Below are positions 45,222-56,400 of a stretch of 64,000 nucleotides of DNA, in pieces. This DNA is from Mikania micrantha. Taxonomy: Eukaryota; Streptophyta; Magnoliopsida; Asterales; Asteraceae. The notes beneath the pieces are model-generated. The model ran no database searches, was not told where the DNA came from, and saw only the letters and a list, made by a program, of their open reading frames with translations. Position numbers and translations under genes: made by a program. The stretch lies in assembly GCA_009363875.1 (NCBI GenBank), contig CM018696.1, positions 92,402,215 through 92,466,214 on the forward strand. Direction: 5' to 3'. Position 1 is the first letter of the stretch; every line of letters starts with the position of its first letter.

Positions 45222-46179
45222 TATTGTATTTGTTAAAAGTGTACTAGATTTCTAGTGTAATAAAATATCGGAGAATTTTGGTAATAAACACTTGAAAATT
45301 TATAGGATCGGGTTTGAAATCACTATTTGAAGTCAATGTTTCTACCCTTTTGAGTTCAATAAATTTGATCAAGGATAATAAAATTTTGAATTAATCTTCT
45401 ACGCATACATTTTCTGTGTTTAATACCATCAACTAGATGACAGTTAATGACAGCAGGTTTTGACGGGAATGCCACCAGGAGCAGAGCCCCTTTGACCCCG
45501 CTTGTTATGGAGCTTCGAAATCTTAAATGAACCTGTGCTCCGCATCTCCGAGCTCGTTAAGAATCCTTTACATCCAATTAAACTAAATTATACAACATAA
45601 AATACATCAAAATACAATATAAAAAATACAACACACAAACATTATAGTAGGAAAAAATATGGCATAAAAAATATACAACACACGTACATCCACGTACTGG
45701 ATTTTTTTTCCTAAAAGAATGTAAACAAGATACTCAAATTAAAAAGAAAAAACGTTCGATTTTACGTTATCATGATTATATTAAAAAAATCGTTGTTTGA
45801 AAATTTATAGATGTCTAAAAAATTAGGAAAATTTGAAAAAAGTTAGAAAATTTCTTTTCATATTATTCAATTATACCACTTTTTTTACTAACATTTCAAT
45901 CTTCATTATTGATTTAAAAATTAGAAATCTACAATGCCTTTATACTTTTTTTATACAAAATGCATATTTAGAAGATATAAACTCTCATATACATGTATTT
46001 ATTATATCCGTATTTTCTTTCTTGTTTGCAATTATCATCCGATCAATATTACAACTCATTATCCTGTAAAACATGTGGATGATGTGATGCGTTATCACAC
46101 ACACCCACTTGAAGAAGGCCTATTAAAGCAGGAAAAAGAAGACTAAGAAACCACAAACAAAGTTAATAAAATTAACCAC
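45222..46179. other. Upstream region of the first SABATH gene
   Basis: No gene. 45455-45560 has a GC-richer patch (GGAATGCCACCAGGAGCAGA, CTCCGCATCTCCGAGCTCG). The last 130 bp before the ATG carry TCACACACACCCACTTG, a plausible leader; no clear TATA box is assigned. Confidence 0.4.
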
Positions 46180-48505
46180 ATGGCACCAGCAAACATCCTG
46201 CATATGAGTGTTGGCCATGGAGATTCAAGCTATGACAACAATTCCCTCATGCAGGTTGCTCTTAATTCCTTTGTTGATCATTATATATTCATATGCATCT
46301 CACTGCCATGAATAACCAAAATTTTGCATCCAACAATATACATTGTTAGAATGTTATGTAAACTGTTTTGTTTTTAATTACTTTATTCTTAATTTTCAGG
46401 AAATTGTGATACAGAATACGCTACCATTTTTAAAGCATTCAATTAAGGGCATGGCAAATAATAATGTCTTCTTAGACCATTGTTTCATGATTGCAGACCT
46501 AGGATGTTCATATGGCACGAACACGCTCTTGGTTGCATCTAATATAATAAATACAGTCACTGAGGTGTGCAAAGAAAATAACTATAAACCACCTCAATTT
46601 CAAGTATCTTTAAATGACCTTTTTGGAAATGATTTCAATAACCTTTTCAAATTATTACCGGATTTTTACGCAAAGCTAATGAAGGAGAAGGGAGAAAATT
46701 TTGGCCCTTGTTTTGTTTCAGCTGTTCCAGGTTCTTTCTACGACAGACTTTTTCCGGATCAAAGTTTGCATCTTGTTCACTCCTCTTATAGTATTCACTG
46801 GCTTTCTCAGGTTTGCATATGATAGTTTAACTTTAATACTCTCACAAATAATTACAAGTGAAATGAGTGGTATAACTTTGTACTTAACTTCTTTTCCCTT
46901 TAAGTTTAGGAAAATCATAATTCATCACTAATATATAATTATATATGCAACGGGTTCATTAAACTGAAAGTACTAGCTATACATCAATTCACGAGGGAAT
47001 TTTCAGGGTCATTTGGTTACTAAAGTGCCTTATCTTTGCAAGTTTATTTATAGTAACTTAGTTTCGTTGATGCTTAACTAATTAATGCCATTTAAAATTT
47101 TTGCATAAACGCACTCACAATTTAGTAATTAGTATTGTTTCATATATAATTTTTCATAAACCATACTTGGTAAATCCACTCTTAACATGACTATTTGTAG
47201 GATTTAGAGAGGATGAGACGTAAACAAACCTATCCTTATTCCTTGCCAGTGGGAAAAAAATATTGCTTCTAGCGAGACCATCGACTTAAAAAACAAAGAG
47301 AAAAAAAAAAAACCAAAATGTATAATCAAATAATAGACAAAAAGATGAAGATAAGGAGCTACTAAAATAAGCAAAATTATGACATGATAGGTGAAACCAT
47401 GCAAAGTTCCTCTAAAAACATAAGGAACGAATCTATATTCCTAAAAAACCACTACTATTCATATATCTTATGTCTTAGATATCCGTAACATTAATCTCAC
47501 GTCTATGCAAACTGAATAATTTAAAAAGAACATCTACATGTAATAGAATAGTCTTAGTGAATTTTGTATTAGAAAAAGTTTGAGTGATCCTAAAAGAAAA
47601 TTATAAAAACTTGGCTACCATTTATTATTCAATCCTTGTCTAAAATAGCATAATTCTCAAATGAAAAATAATAAAAAATAATAACAGTTAATTAACTAGA
47701 TATTTATTATAAATTGTTCTCAAATAATAAAGCAAAGTTATGTAAATATGTGGTAGGTTCCTGAACACATAGAAAACAATGCATTAAATATATACGTCGC
47801 GAAAGACAGCCCACCAAATGTGTTTCAAGAATATGCAAAGCAATTTCATACCGACTTCACAAATTTCTTAAAACTGCGTTCCAAGGAAATAGTATGTGGT
47901 GGGTGCATGGTTTTAACACTTCTAGGCCGGAGCATCGCTGATTCAACCAGCGATGATGCGTGTGATCTATGGGAACAACTTGCACAATCGCTCCGAGACA
48001 TGCTTGAAGAGGTATCCTATATTTAAATAACTCAAATTTGGGTGTAAATGAGTCGAGATGAACCCAAACTCATGAAGACTCAAACTCAACTTATTTAACT
48101 TATGTGAAGTTCAAATTTGAGTTCGACTTGTTGCAGGGGCTAGTTCGAGAATTAGATATTAACTCATTTAATATCCCAATTTATCAACCGTGTATGGATG
48201 AAGTTACAAATATTATTGAAAATGAGGGATCCTTTTCTTTTGATAGCTCAATTGTTTTTCAAGGTAACTGGGATCCACAAGATACAGATTACACAAATAC
48301 AAAGGATTTGATTGAGCTTAGCCACAACCATGGGAGAAACACAGCGAAAGTGGTTAAAGCTGTTATAGAACCATTGTTAACGTCTCACTTTGGAAATTCC
48401 ATTATTGACACGCTTTTTAAGAAGTATGAGAAACATTTGGCAGAACATCTCACAAACAGGAAAACAAGATTCTTTACTGTAGTTGTTTCATTGTCTAAAA
48501 AATAG
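46180..48505 (+). CDS. SABATH-family carboxyl methyltransferase, 4 exons, 369 aa
   Basis: Exons 46180-46254, 46400-46810, 47757-48011 and 48137-48505, all GT-AG and phase 0, give 369 codons plus stop, normal for the family. Residues 6-25 are the SABATH opening (ILHMSVGHGDSSY...NSLMQ). Motif I for S-adenosylmethionine is IADLGCSYGTNT at 56-67, with Tyr and Thr where CSSGPNT is usual. Then LNDLFGNDFN, the SAVPGSFYDRLFP motif, and SSYSIHWLSQ (153-162), whose Trp helps bind the substrate acid. The enzymes transfer methyl to carboxyl groups of small acids such as salicylate, benzoate or jasmonate (or to nitrogen in caffeine synthesis), in the cytosol. The substrate cannot be told here. Intron 2 (46811-47756) is the long one. 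The gene looks intact and faces its paralogue at 62925-53438. Confidence 0.93.
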
Positions 48506-48721
48506 AAAATAGAGCGGTCTCCAAATTATCATAATTGGTGCTTATTATAAGGTTTTTCAATATTTGAAGTGTTATATTTTGTGTACTATTGTCTTTGTAA
48601 ACAACTAAATACTTGAACCCGTTTGAACCAAATATGCATGTTAATAGCAATGGTGAACTTATGTAATGTTATAACAAATATCATCCAAATGAATAATTGA
48701 GTTTTATATTATGTTATCTTA
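48506..48721. other. 3' UTR of the first SABATH gene
   Basis: AT-rich tail after the stop, running to the TTA target site of the next element. Candidate poly(A) signals (AATATTTGAAG, ATGAATAAT) are not distinctive. Confidence 0.4.
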
Positions 48722-49515
48722 GAGGTTGTTTGGTTGAGTCTGAACTATTAAGTGTTGAATGGTTAAGATGTCTGAATAGTTAAAAGGGTCTGAACCATTA
48801 AGTGCTGAACCAATTAAGACTGTTTGGTTTGCACATCTGAATGAAAATAAAAAAAATAAAAAAATAATCTTCTTTATTCATTCAAAACCCTAGCCACCTG
48901 CCACCCCCCGCCCCCACCCCTCTCGTCTTTTCTTTCTGTTTAAACAGTCGATGCCGTGCCACTTCCGGCCATATCCAAAACAAGCCCGTTAACAATACCC
49001 AGACTATAGGTTTCACCCCTGACATGCTTTGATCTTCACGAAAACCACGATTCAATACAAATCCGATCTGAAGTGATTGAGAATCGTGGCGACTGGTGGG
49101 TCAAAATCGCCACCGTTGAAGCCACCATCAAGCAACCCTGTCGATGCCACCGTTGAAGCCATCGATTGCCGACCACTGTCGTAGGGATCGAGCAGCCGTG
49201 AAGCCATCGATCGCAACCCTTTCGATTGCCGTCCACTGTCGCAGGGACGAGCGGCGCCGGACTAGCGACGACAACGGCGCGGTCGGGAGTGGTGGTGGAG
49301 CCGGCACCTCGACATTCTGGCGGCTGAATTAGAAGATCAGGACCTTCGGTGGATCATTCAGACCCTCTTCCCTTCTCTTCTTTCTCATTCAGACTTGTTC
49401 TCACGTCTGAATCATTCATATCCTCATTCAGACATTATAGGCCATTCAGATGTGCTTTTTTCCACCAAACAAACGGTCTGAATCTGAACCCATTCAGATG
49501 CTACCAAACAGCCCC
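48722..49515. mobile_element. Harbinger-like element with GC-rich insert
   Basis: Ends GAGGTTGTTTGGT and (reversed) GGGGCTGTTTGGTAGCATCT, flanked by TTA (48719-48721 and 49516-49518). The outer arms repeat TCTGAA/TTCAGA motifs; the centre (about 48890-49330) is GC-rich with two degenerate copies of CCACCGTTGAAGCCA and GAAGCCATCGATYGC. 794 bp, no recognisable transposase. The centre may be captured host DNA. Confidence 0.75.
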
Positions 49516-49644
49516 TTACTATAATAATAAATATCTTGTCTTGCAACATTCTTATACTCATATAGCCATTTGTTGTTTTCTTAAAATATTATTTACTTTA
49601 TTATCTTTCTATTGAATTCTATATTTTATTAAATTATTATATTA

Positions 49645-51576
49645 TCTCTTATATTAAATAAATATAATACTAATGACTAATTTAATTCTTTACCTTTTCT
49701 AATTTTAAAAGAAAGTATTAATAAATTAAAAACCAATTCTTATTATTAACAAAAACCCATTATTTTTTTTATAAAATATGAAATTTATCCAAAAAGATTT
49801 TTCAAAAATAAAATAACAATTAGATAAGAAAATTTTATAAAAAGAAAGTTTTCTTTAAAAAAAACTTTTTCTAGATAAAATGATACAAATTATAAACCAG
49901 AGTTTTGAAACAATGGGATTTTTATAATCAAATAACGTTCAAAACAAAATTTAAAAAAATATATATTCAAAAACTAGATATTATAAAAATGATAAAAAGA
50001 AAAGTACGCTTTAGGTACTTTATGTTTAATGGTATTTTATTATGGGTACTTTAACTTTAATGGTCATAGATATGAAATACTTTACCTTCTTAATTTTCAA
50101 TAGTCGTAAAAAAACTAACTAAATTTTAATGTTGTTTAGTTTAAAAATCTCAATCAACTGTTACAAATTAAGAAAATCATGTATTATTTCAACAGTAATT
50201 GAAAATTTAATTATTGTTTTATAAATTCAAATACTTATTAATAAAAGGTTAATAAATATCGTTTTATAATCTAAAATTTTATTACTAAGTATTTAATATT
50301 TTATATTCATATCTTTATATTCTAATAAATAAAAATAAATTTTAACACTTGTCAAATTCTCAAATGTTTATTGTCACTTGTCATTTTTCTACCAACTTAT
50401 TCAATTCTCTATCATATTAAATATACTAGGTTAGCAACCCATTTATTACACACAACTTGATTGAAAAACCTAAAATAAATAATCATATGAAAATTTAGAC
50501 AATATAAGAAGATATTTTAATATAAAATATGTCTAAAATTTTGTATAATTTAATAATTGAAGTAATAAAATATTTATAATATTTCTTTACACGCTAATTT
50601 TTTTTCATAGTTTGTTTCTTTAAACATTTTGTTTTAAAATACTATTTTTAAAAATTGTATATTTTATAGTAATTTGGATTTTAAAAATGTGTTTTTTTAA
50701 TATTAATATATTTTTAATGTATTAAAAAATTGTTTCTTAGTTTAAAAATGTAAAAAAGTATTTAATGTTTAATATTATTATTTAATATATGTATTTAATA
50801 GGAGAGATATGCGAGAAATCTTGGTTGAGATGCTTTAAAATCACGCCATGTGTCATTAAAAAGTTTGATTTATTATAATAGATAGATTCTCTTATATTTA
50901 ATACTTATAATATTAATAAGTAATAATATTTTTTTGTCTTTTTTCATGCAAGAAAATAGTTTTTAATGATAAAAATTGAATATTTTTATAAAAAAGCACA
51001 TTTCAAAAAGTTTATAATATATAAAATTTTCTAAAAAAAATTAAATGCAAGAAAAATATTTTAAGGTAGTATTTTTAGAAAATAAAAGTTTAATAAAACA
51101 CATTTTTTTAAAAAATAAAATAAACCGTATGAAAATTTAGACAATATAAGAAGATGTTTCTTAAAACAAAATACTTAAAAAATAATTATTTCAAACCAAA
51201 AATTATAAAAATGTTGATAAAAATTAAACTTTAATTATTTATGTTTAATGATATTTTCAAATTAAGTCATCTGAATTTAATAATTATATAAATTGTAAAT
51301 TATTTCCTTGATTTGAAATAATTTGTTTTTGAGAGAAAAATAAATGAACTTTTAACATCAATTAGTTTAAGAATCTTTATTTTTACAAAACAAGTAAGTC
51401 ACGTATTATTTCTTTAGTTATTGATGATCTTTATTATTATTTTATTAGTTAAAATACTCATTAATATGCAATTTAATTAATTTATATAACAAAATATTGT
51501 ATAATTTTAAATTTTTTATTACTAATTATTTAATATTTTACATTCAATCCGTGTAATACACGGGGTAATAATCTAG
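49645..51576 (+). mobile_element. Candidate Helitron with internal repeat
   Basis: The 3' end is strong: CCGTGTA-A-TACACGG (51549-51563) then GGTAATAATCTAG and T. The 5' end is proposed at 49645 (TCTCTTATATTAAATAAATA after an A), low certainty. 49982-50345 and 51187-51545 are diverged direct repeats of each other (both pass GTTTAATGRTATTTT, TTAGTTTAARAATCT and ATTACTAARTATTTAATATTT), and a second Helitron of opposite direction sits between them. Confidence 0.4.
50426..50886 (-). mobile_element. Small Helitron, minus strand, nested
   Basis: On the minus strand it starts TCTATCTATTATAATAAATC at 50886 after an A and ends CTAG at 50429-50426 before a T. The 3' hairpin is degraded (GTGTGTAATAAATGGG). 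461 bp. Its 5' end is close to that of 29499-29176, so the two belong to one family. Confidence 0.6.
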
Positions 51577-52033
51577 TTGTGTAATAAAAGGTGTAATAAC
51601 TCAGTTACGCATATCAGATCTACCTTTTCTTTTCGCATTTGCCACTCCTTTATTTGCTTTGCATTTGACAAAATGAGTTTTGCGAGTTAGCAAAATAAGA
51701 ATGTATTTTTTAATACATATGCAATATATTTAATAGCAAATTAATGAGATTTTTTAGTTTTATACATTTTATTTATTTATTTATTTTTTGTAAACCATCA
51801 TTTCTGTGTATTTATGTATAAATATTAAGCTTGTTTCTTGCAAAGTGACCGAACACGAGTAATTATGTTTTAACAATCAACATATGTTTGTATTATTAAC
51901 GTTTGATGCTTTTGTTTTTCTAATGTGTGAAGCTATATATCTACTTAGTCGAGTGCAACATGTCAAGCATACTAATGTTATGACCCTATGGTTTGTAAAT
52001 GTAGTTTTTCAATTAAAAGCACTATTTTTTTAG
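51577..52033. other. Intergenic, no gene seen
   Basis: AT-rich spacer between a Helitron end and a dispersed repeat. No features supported. Confidence 0.4.
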
Positions 52034-52355
52034 AACGACAGTTGATGCAAGGGCAAGACCGTTGTCTCAGAGTGCAATGACTGAGTATCGAAACTCAGTC
52101 TTACATTCATGCTACAATTGCGCAACGGTTTATTTTTCAGTGGCATTAAAGAGTCTCTCTCATGCCGCGATTGCAGCGGAGGCTCCACCGAACTTTCCTG
52201 ATGGGCCAAGTTGGTTAAAGTCAAAGACTCGTCAGCCAACTGTTTAAGGGAAAAAACCAGACATGAAGCTTTAACCTTGACACGTAAAACCATTTTGGCT
52301 CGGACACAAAGCCGGGTTATAGCCCGGGTAGCGCGTCATTGCCATGTCTCACAAA
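52034..52355 (+). repeat. Dispersed 0.32-kb repeat, copy 1
   Basis: Starts GAACGACAGTTGATGCAAGG and shares long blocks with 63190-63513: AAGACCGTTGTCTCAGAGTG, GAGTATCGAAAC, TTTTTCAGTGGCATTA, GCGGAGGCTCCACC, GGCCAAGTTGG, CACAAAGCC, ATAGCCCGGGT, CGTCATTGCCATGT. No inverted ends or poly(A) tail, no coding. Class not recognised. Confidence 0.85.
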
Positions 52356-53437
52356 TTTTGACAACAATTGAAATTCAACACACAACCTTCAATAGGAAAC
52401 TTTAACTATTAATATTGATGTCACACTCTATTATAAAAAATATTTTTTTTTTGATGAATACGTATTTTATTTTGTAAACGTTTGTATTATGAATTTTCCC
52501 ACCAATAAAATGAGGATTCTTTTACAAATTTATTGAAAAGTAAATCACTATTTCCCTATAGTTTCAAAATAATGTTTTATATGTAAGAATTAAAATGGGC
52601 AAGCATTTTTTTTAATAATCATGAAAACCACTTACGTGATAAACACCCGAGTCCTCTCAATACCCGACTGACCGAGATGAACAAGTAAAGAACGGCCATA
52701 ATAAGACTTCTCCCATTCACAAACAACCAACCTAAACTTTTTATTAAAAAAATAATTTCTCTCTCTTCTATCTACACAACCAACCAAACTTATTTTTTCA
52801 CTCTCATTCACAACCAATCCAACCCCAATCAAAATCAATTTTTTCATTCTCTACACAACCAATCAAAACTTGCCAAATATCAAATGAAAACAAAACAAAT
52901 AATATAAAAACAACCAACCAAAGGTTGGTGGACCAACTTGATTGCCCATATTTAGTGAATAAAACTTTTTTTTTAATTATTTTGCCAAACAACCAAATGG
53001 TTTGGTTGTGGATGGGAATGGTTTGGTTGTGGGTGATCTTCAAGAAAAATTGCTTTAAGTGAGAATTGAACATAAAACCTCTAGATTCTCTCTCTTCCAC
53101 CTTAACCACTACGTCATTTCTTTGAAAATTGGTAAGCAAGTAACTGGGTAACATAAAACTGGTACGGCCGTACGGGCCAATAAATAACTTTTCATGCAGG
53201 TCAAAATCAAAATTCGGTCGACACACCAACCCTAGCTTATTATGCAGTCTTAGCTTTATAGTTTCTTAAGTGTCAAGTATAGCTACAAGAACCAAATTAT
53301 TAAAATAAACTGTAAATTATCCATAATAAAACATTTTAAGAGCAAGCGAATAAATATATATTTTTGAGTATTTAATACAATACAAAGAAGAAATATGACA
53401 AGGTGGACCCTATTTGATGATATAATAAGCAAACTGT
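52356..53437. repeat. Spacer with ACAACCAACC-rich patch and tRNA-like piece
   Basis: 52690-53035 repeats CACAACCAAYC/AACAACCAACC about eight times, and near 52990-53035 the opposite orientation (TGGTTTGGTTGTGG) twice, so it can fold back. 53047-53115 on the minus strand reads ATGACGTAGTGGTTAAGGTG (A box) and, about 25 nt on, GGTTTTATGTTCAATTCTCA (B box), a tRNA-derived, SINE-like module. A 141-codon frame over this area is not a gene. Downstream, 53230-53437 is the 3' UTR side of the second SABATH gene. Confidence 0.55.
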
Positions 53438-56400
53438 TCACTTTTTGGCTAAGGAAATGACCAGATTAAAGAATCTAGTTTTCTTGTTAGCTAAATGTTG
53501 TGCAACATGTTTCTTATACTTGTTGAAAACCCCATCGATTACATATTCTCCAAAATGAGAAATCAACAAAGGTTCTACAAAAGCTCTCACCATTTTTGCT
53601 GTGTTTTCTCCATGTATTTGGCTGGGTTCATCATAATCCTTCAAATTTGTGTAATCGATGTCTTCTGGATCCCAGTTGACTTGAAAAGTATTTAAACTTT
53701 CAAGAGAAAATAACCCCTCGCTTTGAATAACATTCCTAACTTCATCCTCACATGGATAATAAATTGGAATATTGAATGAGTTGATATCCGACTCACGAAC
53801 ATGCCCCTACACACACACACATATATATGGCATTTGCACGTCGTTAGTTGTTTAATACAAATTATGCCGTAGAGGCAAAAGCTCGATCATAAATACATAC
53901 AATTATGTTAATATTCCTTATTGCGATAACCGAATAGCTACATCTTATTACTTTGAGGCCCAAATTAAAGTAAATATAAAGGTGTAGGTTTTTCTTATTT
54001 TTTTATTAATGCAAGTGGACTCTACATTAATTAAAAAAAAAACGTACATCTTTATATTTACTTTATTGTGGGCCCAAAGTAATAAGATGTAGTTATTCGG
54101 TTAACGCAATAAACAAGGGTTAACATTTGATCATCTCCCTATATAATGTAAACAAAGCTATTTTTTATTTTTTTTACAGTTTTGTAACATCATTAGGGTC
54201 AATTTTATGGCGACCAATTTTTTTTTTAAAAATAATTTGTAAACGATGTAACACAGACGTAACACTGCTGTATAGGTCTGGAAGAAGGAATTATGTCTAT
54301 GTTGCATCGTTTACAAATTATTTTTATTGAACATTTGGTCGGCGCTTTTATTATTTTTTTTATAAAAATGAACCTAATAATGTTACAAAATCATAAAAAA
54401 TGTAAAAAAAAAACTTTTTTACATAGGGTTTTTAAAGGTTTTCTCAACTCAAATTGGTTTTTATTTTATACATGCTCTATATATATGTATATATATAGGG
54501 AGATGACTAAAAATTAACTATTTCTTATAGTTTTGAGTTTTATATAGTTATATACCTCTTTGACCATGTCAAAAAGTGATTGTGCAAGAAGTTCCAATAG
54601 GCAACAACCATCATCACTAGTTGGATCAGCAAGACTCCGACCAACAAGTGTTAAAACCATTCGCCCACCACATACAATTTCTTCATATCGCAATTGTAAA
54701 AACTTTGTGAAGTCGGTCTTAAATTGCTGCCCATAAGCTTGAAACACGTTTGGAGGACTTGTTTTTGCCATGTATATATTTGATGCGTTACTTTCAAGAC
54801 CTTCGGGTACCTATCAAATATTGCACACGTACCGGCCAAAGGTTATCATTGATCGACGACACTAGAAGAAAATCAGTCTAATGTAACAAGACCTATAGCG
54901 ACCACCCGTTGTTGGAATAAACATGATTAAGTTATTTAACTGTGGGGAAAAGAAGCAGAGGATAATCGATTCAGAAACAAATCGATTGGAAAACTCAAAA
55001 TCAGTCCAGAGCAAAATCGATCGGTTATAATCGATTCAGCCAAAGAAAAAATCAGAATTCGATTCAGACATAAATCGATTCAAAGGGAAGAAAAAAACGA
55101 GAATCAGAAGACATATCATTCAAAATCAATTCAGTAACAAAATTGATTCAGAACAAGAACAAAATCGATTCAGGAGCATATCGATTCAGAAGATACAAAA
55201 TTGATTCAGGGGCAAATCAATTCAGAAAGTTGTACAAAGAACAAATTAGAAGAAGTATACATCGATTCAGTCAAATCGATTCCAGAAAAGAAAAGAGAAG
55301 ATACAAAATCAATTTCAGTAACAACAATTGATTCAGAAGAACATAAATCGATTCAGTCAAAATCGATTTCAGAGAAGAACAAAACGATTAGGAGAAATCA
55401 AAGTCGAATCCGTTTAAATTCGATCAGAAAAATCAGTGAAAAGAAAAGAACATACCTGTTGTTGCGTTCAAAGGCCGGAGGCCAGAAAGAAGAGAAGAAA
55501 AAACCGATTGAATCCATAGTTCCATCGTGATCTTGATTTTTTTTCAAGTGGATGCCTCGTCTGTGTTGCGCATCAGAAAGAGAAGCAGATTGCAGAAGAT
55601 CATATTTTGCCCTAGTTTATGAGTGAATACGTAGAAAGAAGGGGGGCTTTCAAAGTAAAAGGAGGAGATAAGTTTTGGCTTCATTTTGTTTTTGTCGTAT
55701 ACTTTGGGAAAGAAAAGGTAACAGATAAAATAGAGAGAAAAAAGGGATCTGGGAAGAAAAAATTAAGAATAAAGAAAAAACCCCATGCATCATTTGTTTT
55801 ATTAGTTTTTGATCAAATCTAAAAAAAACAAAAGAAAAGACAAGAATAAAAATAATTACTAGTGATAAAAAAATAAAATTAATATTTTTTTTATCAAAAC
55901 CTTGGAGCAAACGATTTTTAAAGAAAAATTAAAAGAATTCTTGTTTTCATTTGTTTTAGCAAAAATTCAAAGAAAATTATTTTTGGGTTTTAGTATTATT
56001 GACCAGAAAAAGTCAAACAAAGATTAGTTAAATTAGAAATAAAAGAAAGAAAAATATTGTGAAACATTAACCCAGTTAGAAATCTCAGAAAAGATTTTAC
56101 AAAAATTCCAAGTTATATCGTTATTTTATTTGGAATTTCAGTTTTATAAGATTAAGAGTTACATTAATATTGATTCCCGTTAGAATCATTATCAGTTATT
56201 TATCCCAATTAGGATAAGAATTTTGAAAATCCCAAGAAGTTTACCAGTTAAAACAATTCTGTTAAATTGTTAAGTAAACATGTCGGAAAAGGGATCAGAA
56301 GGAGTTAAAAATGATAAAGAAATTGTCATACATAAGAAAGGAGGATCTATGACACATTTTCAATGTCCTATGTTGAATGCCACGAATTATACTATATGGT

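Noticed and set aside
52804..53229. 141-codon minus-strand frame
   Set aside because: It runs over an ACAACCAACC-rich patch and a tRNA-like module, has repetitive hydrophobic composition and no known family.
54860..54909. A CACTA transposon end at 54860
   Set aside because: CACTAGAAGAAAA fits, but no matching right end with target duplication was found.
54965..55450. Regular repeats as a CRISPR-like array
   Set aside because: Spacing is irregular, units degenerate, and the context is a plant retrotransposon leader.
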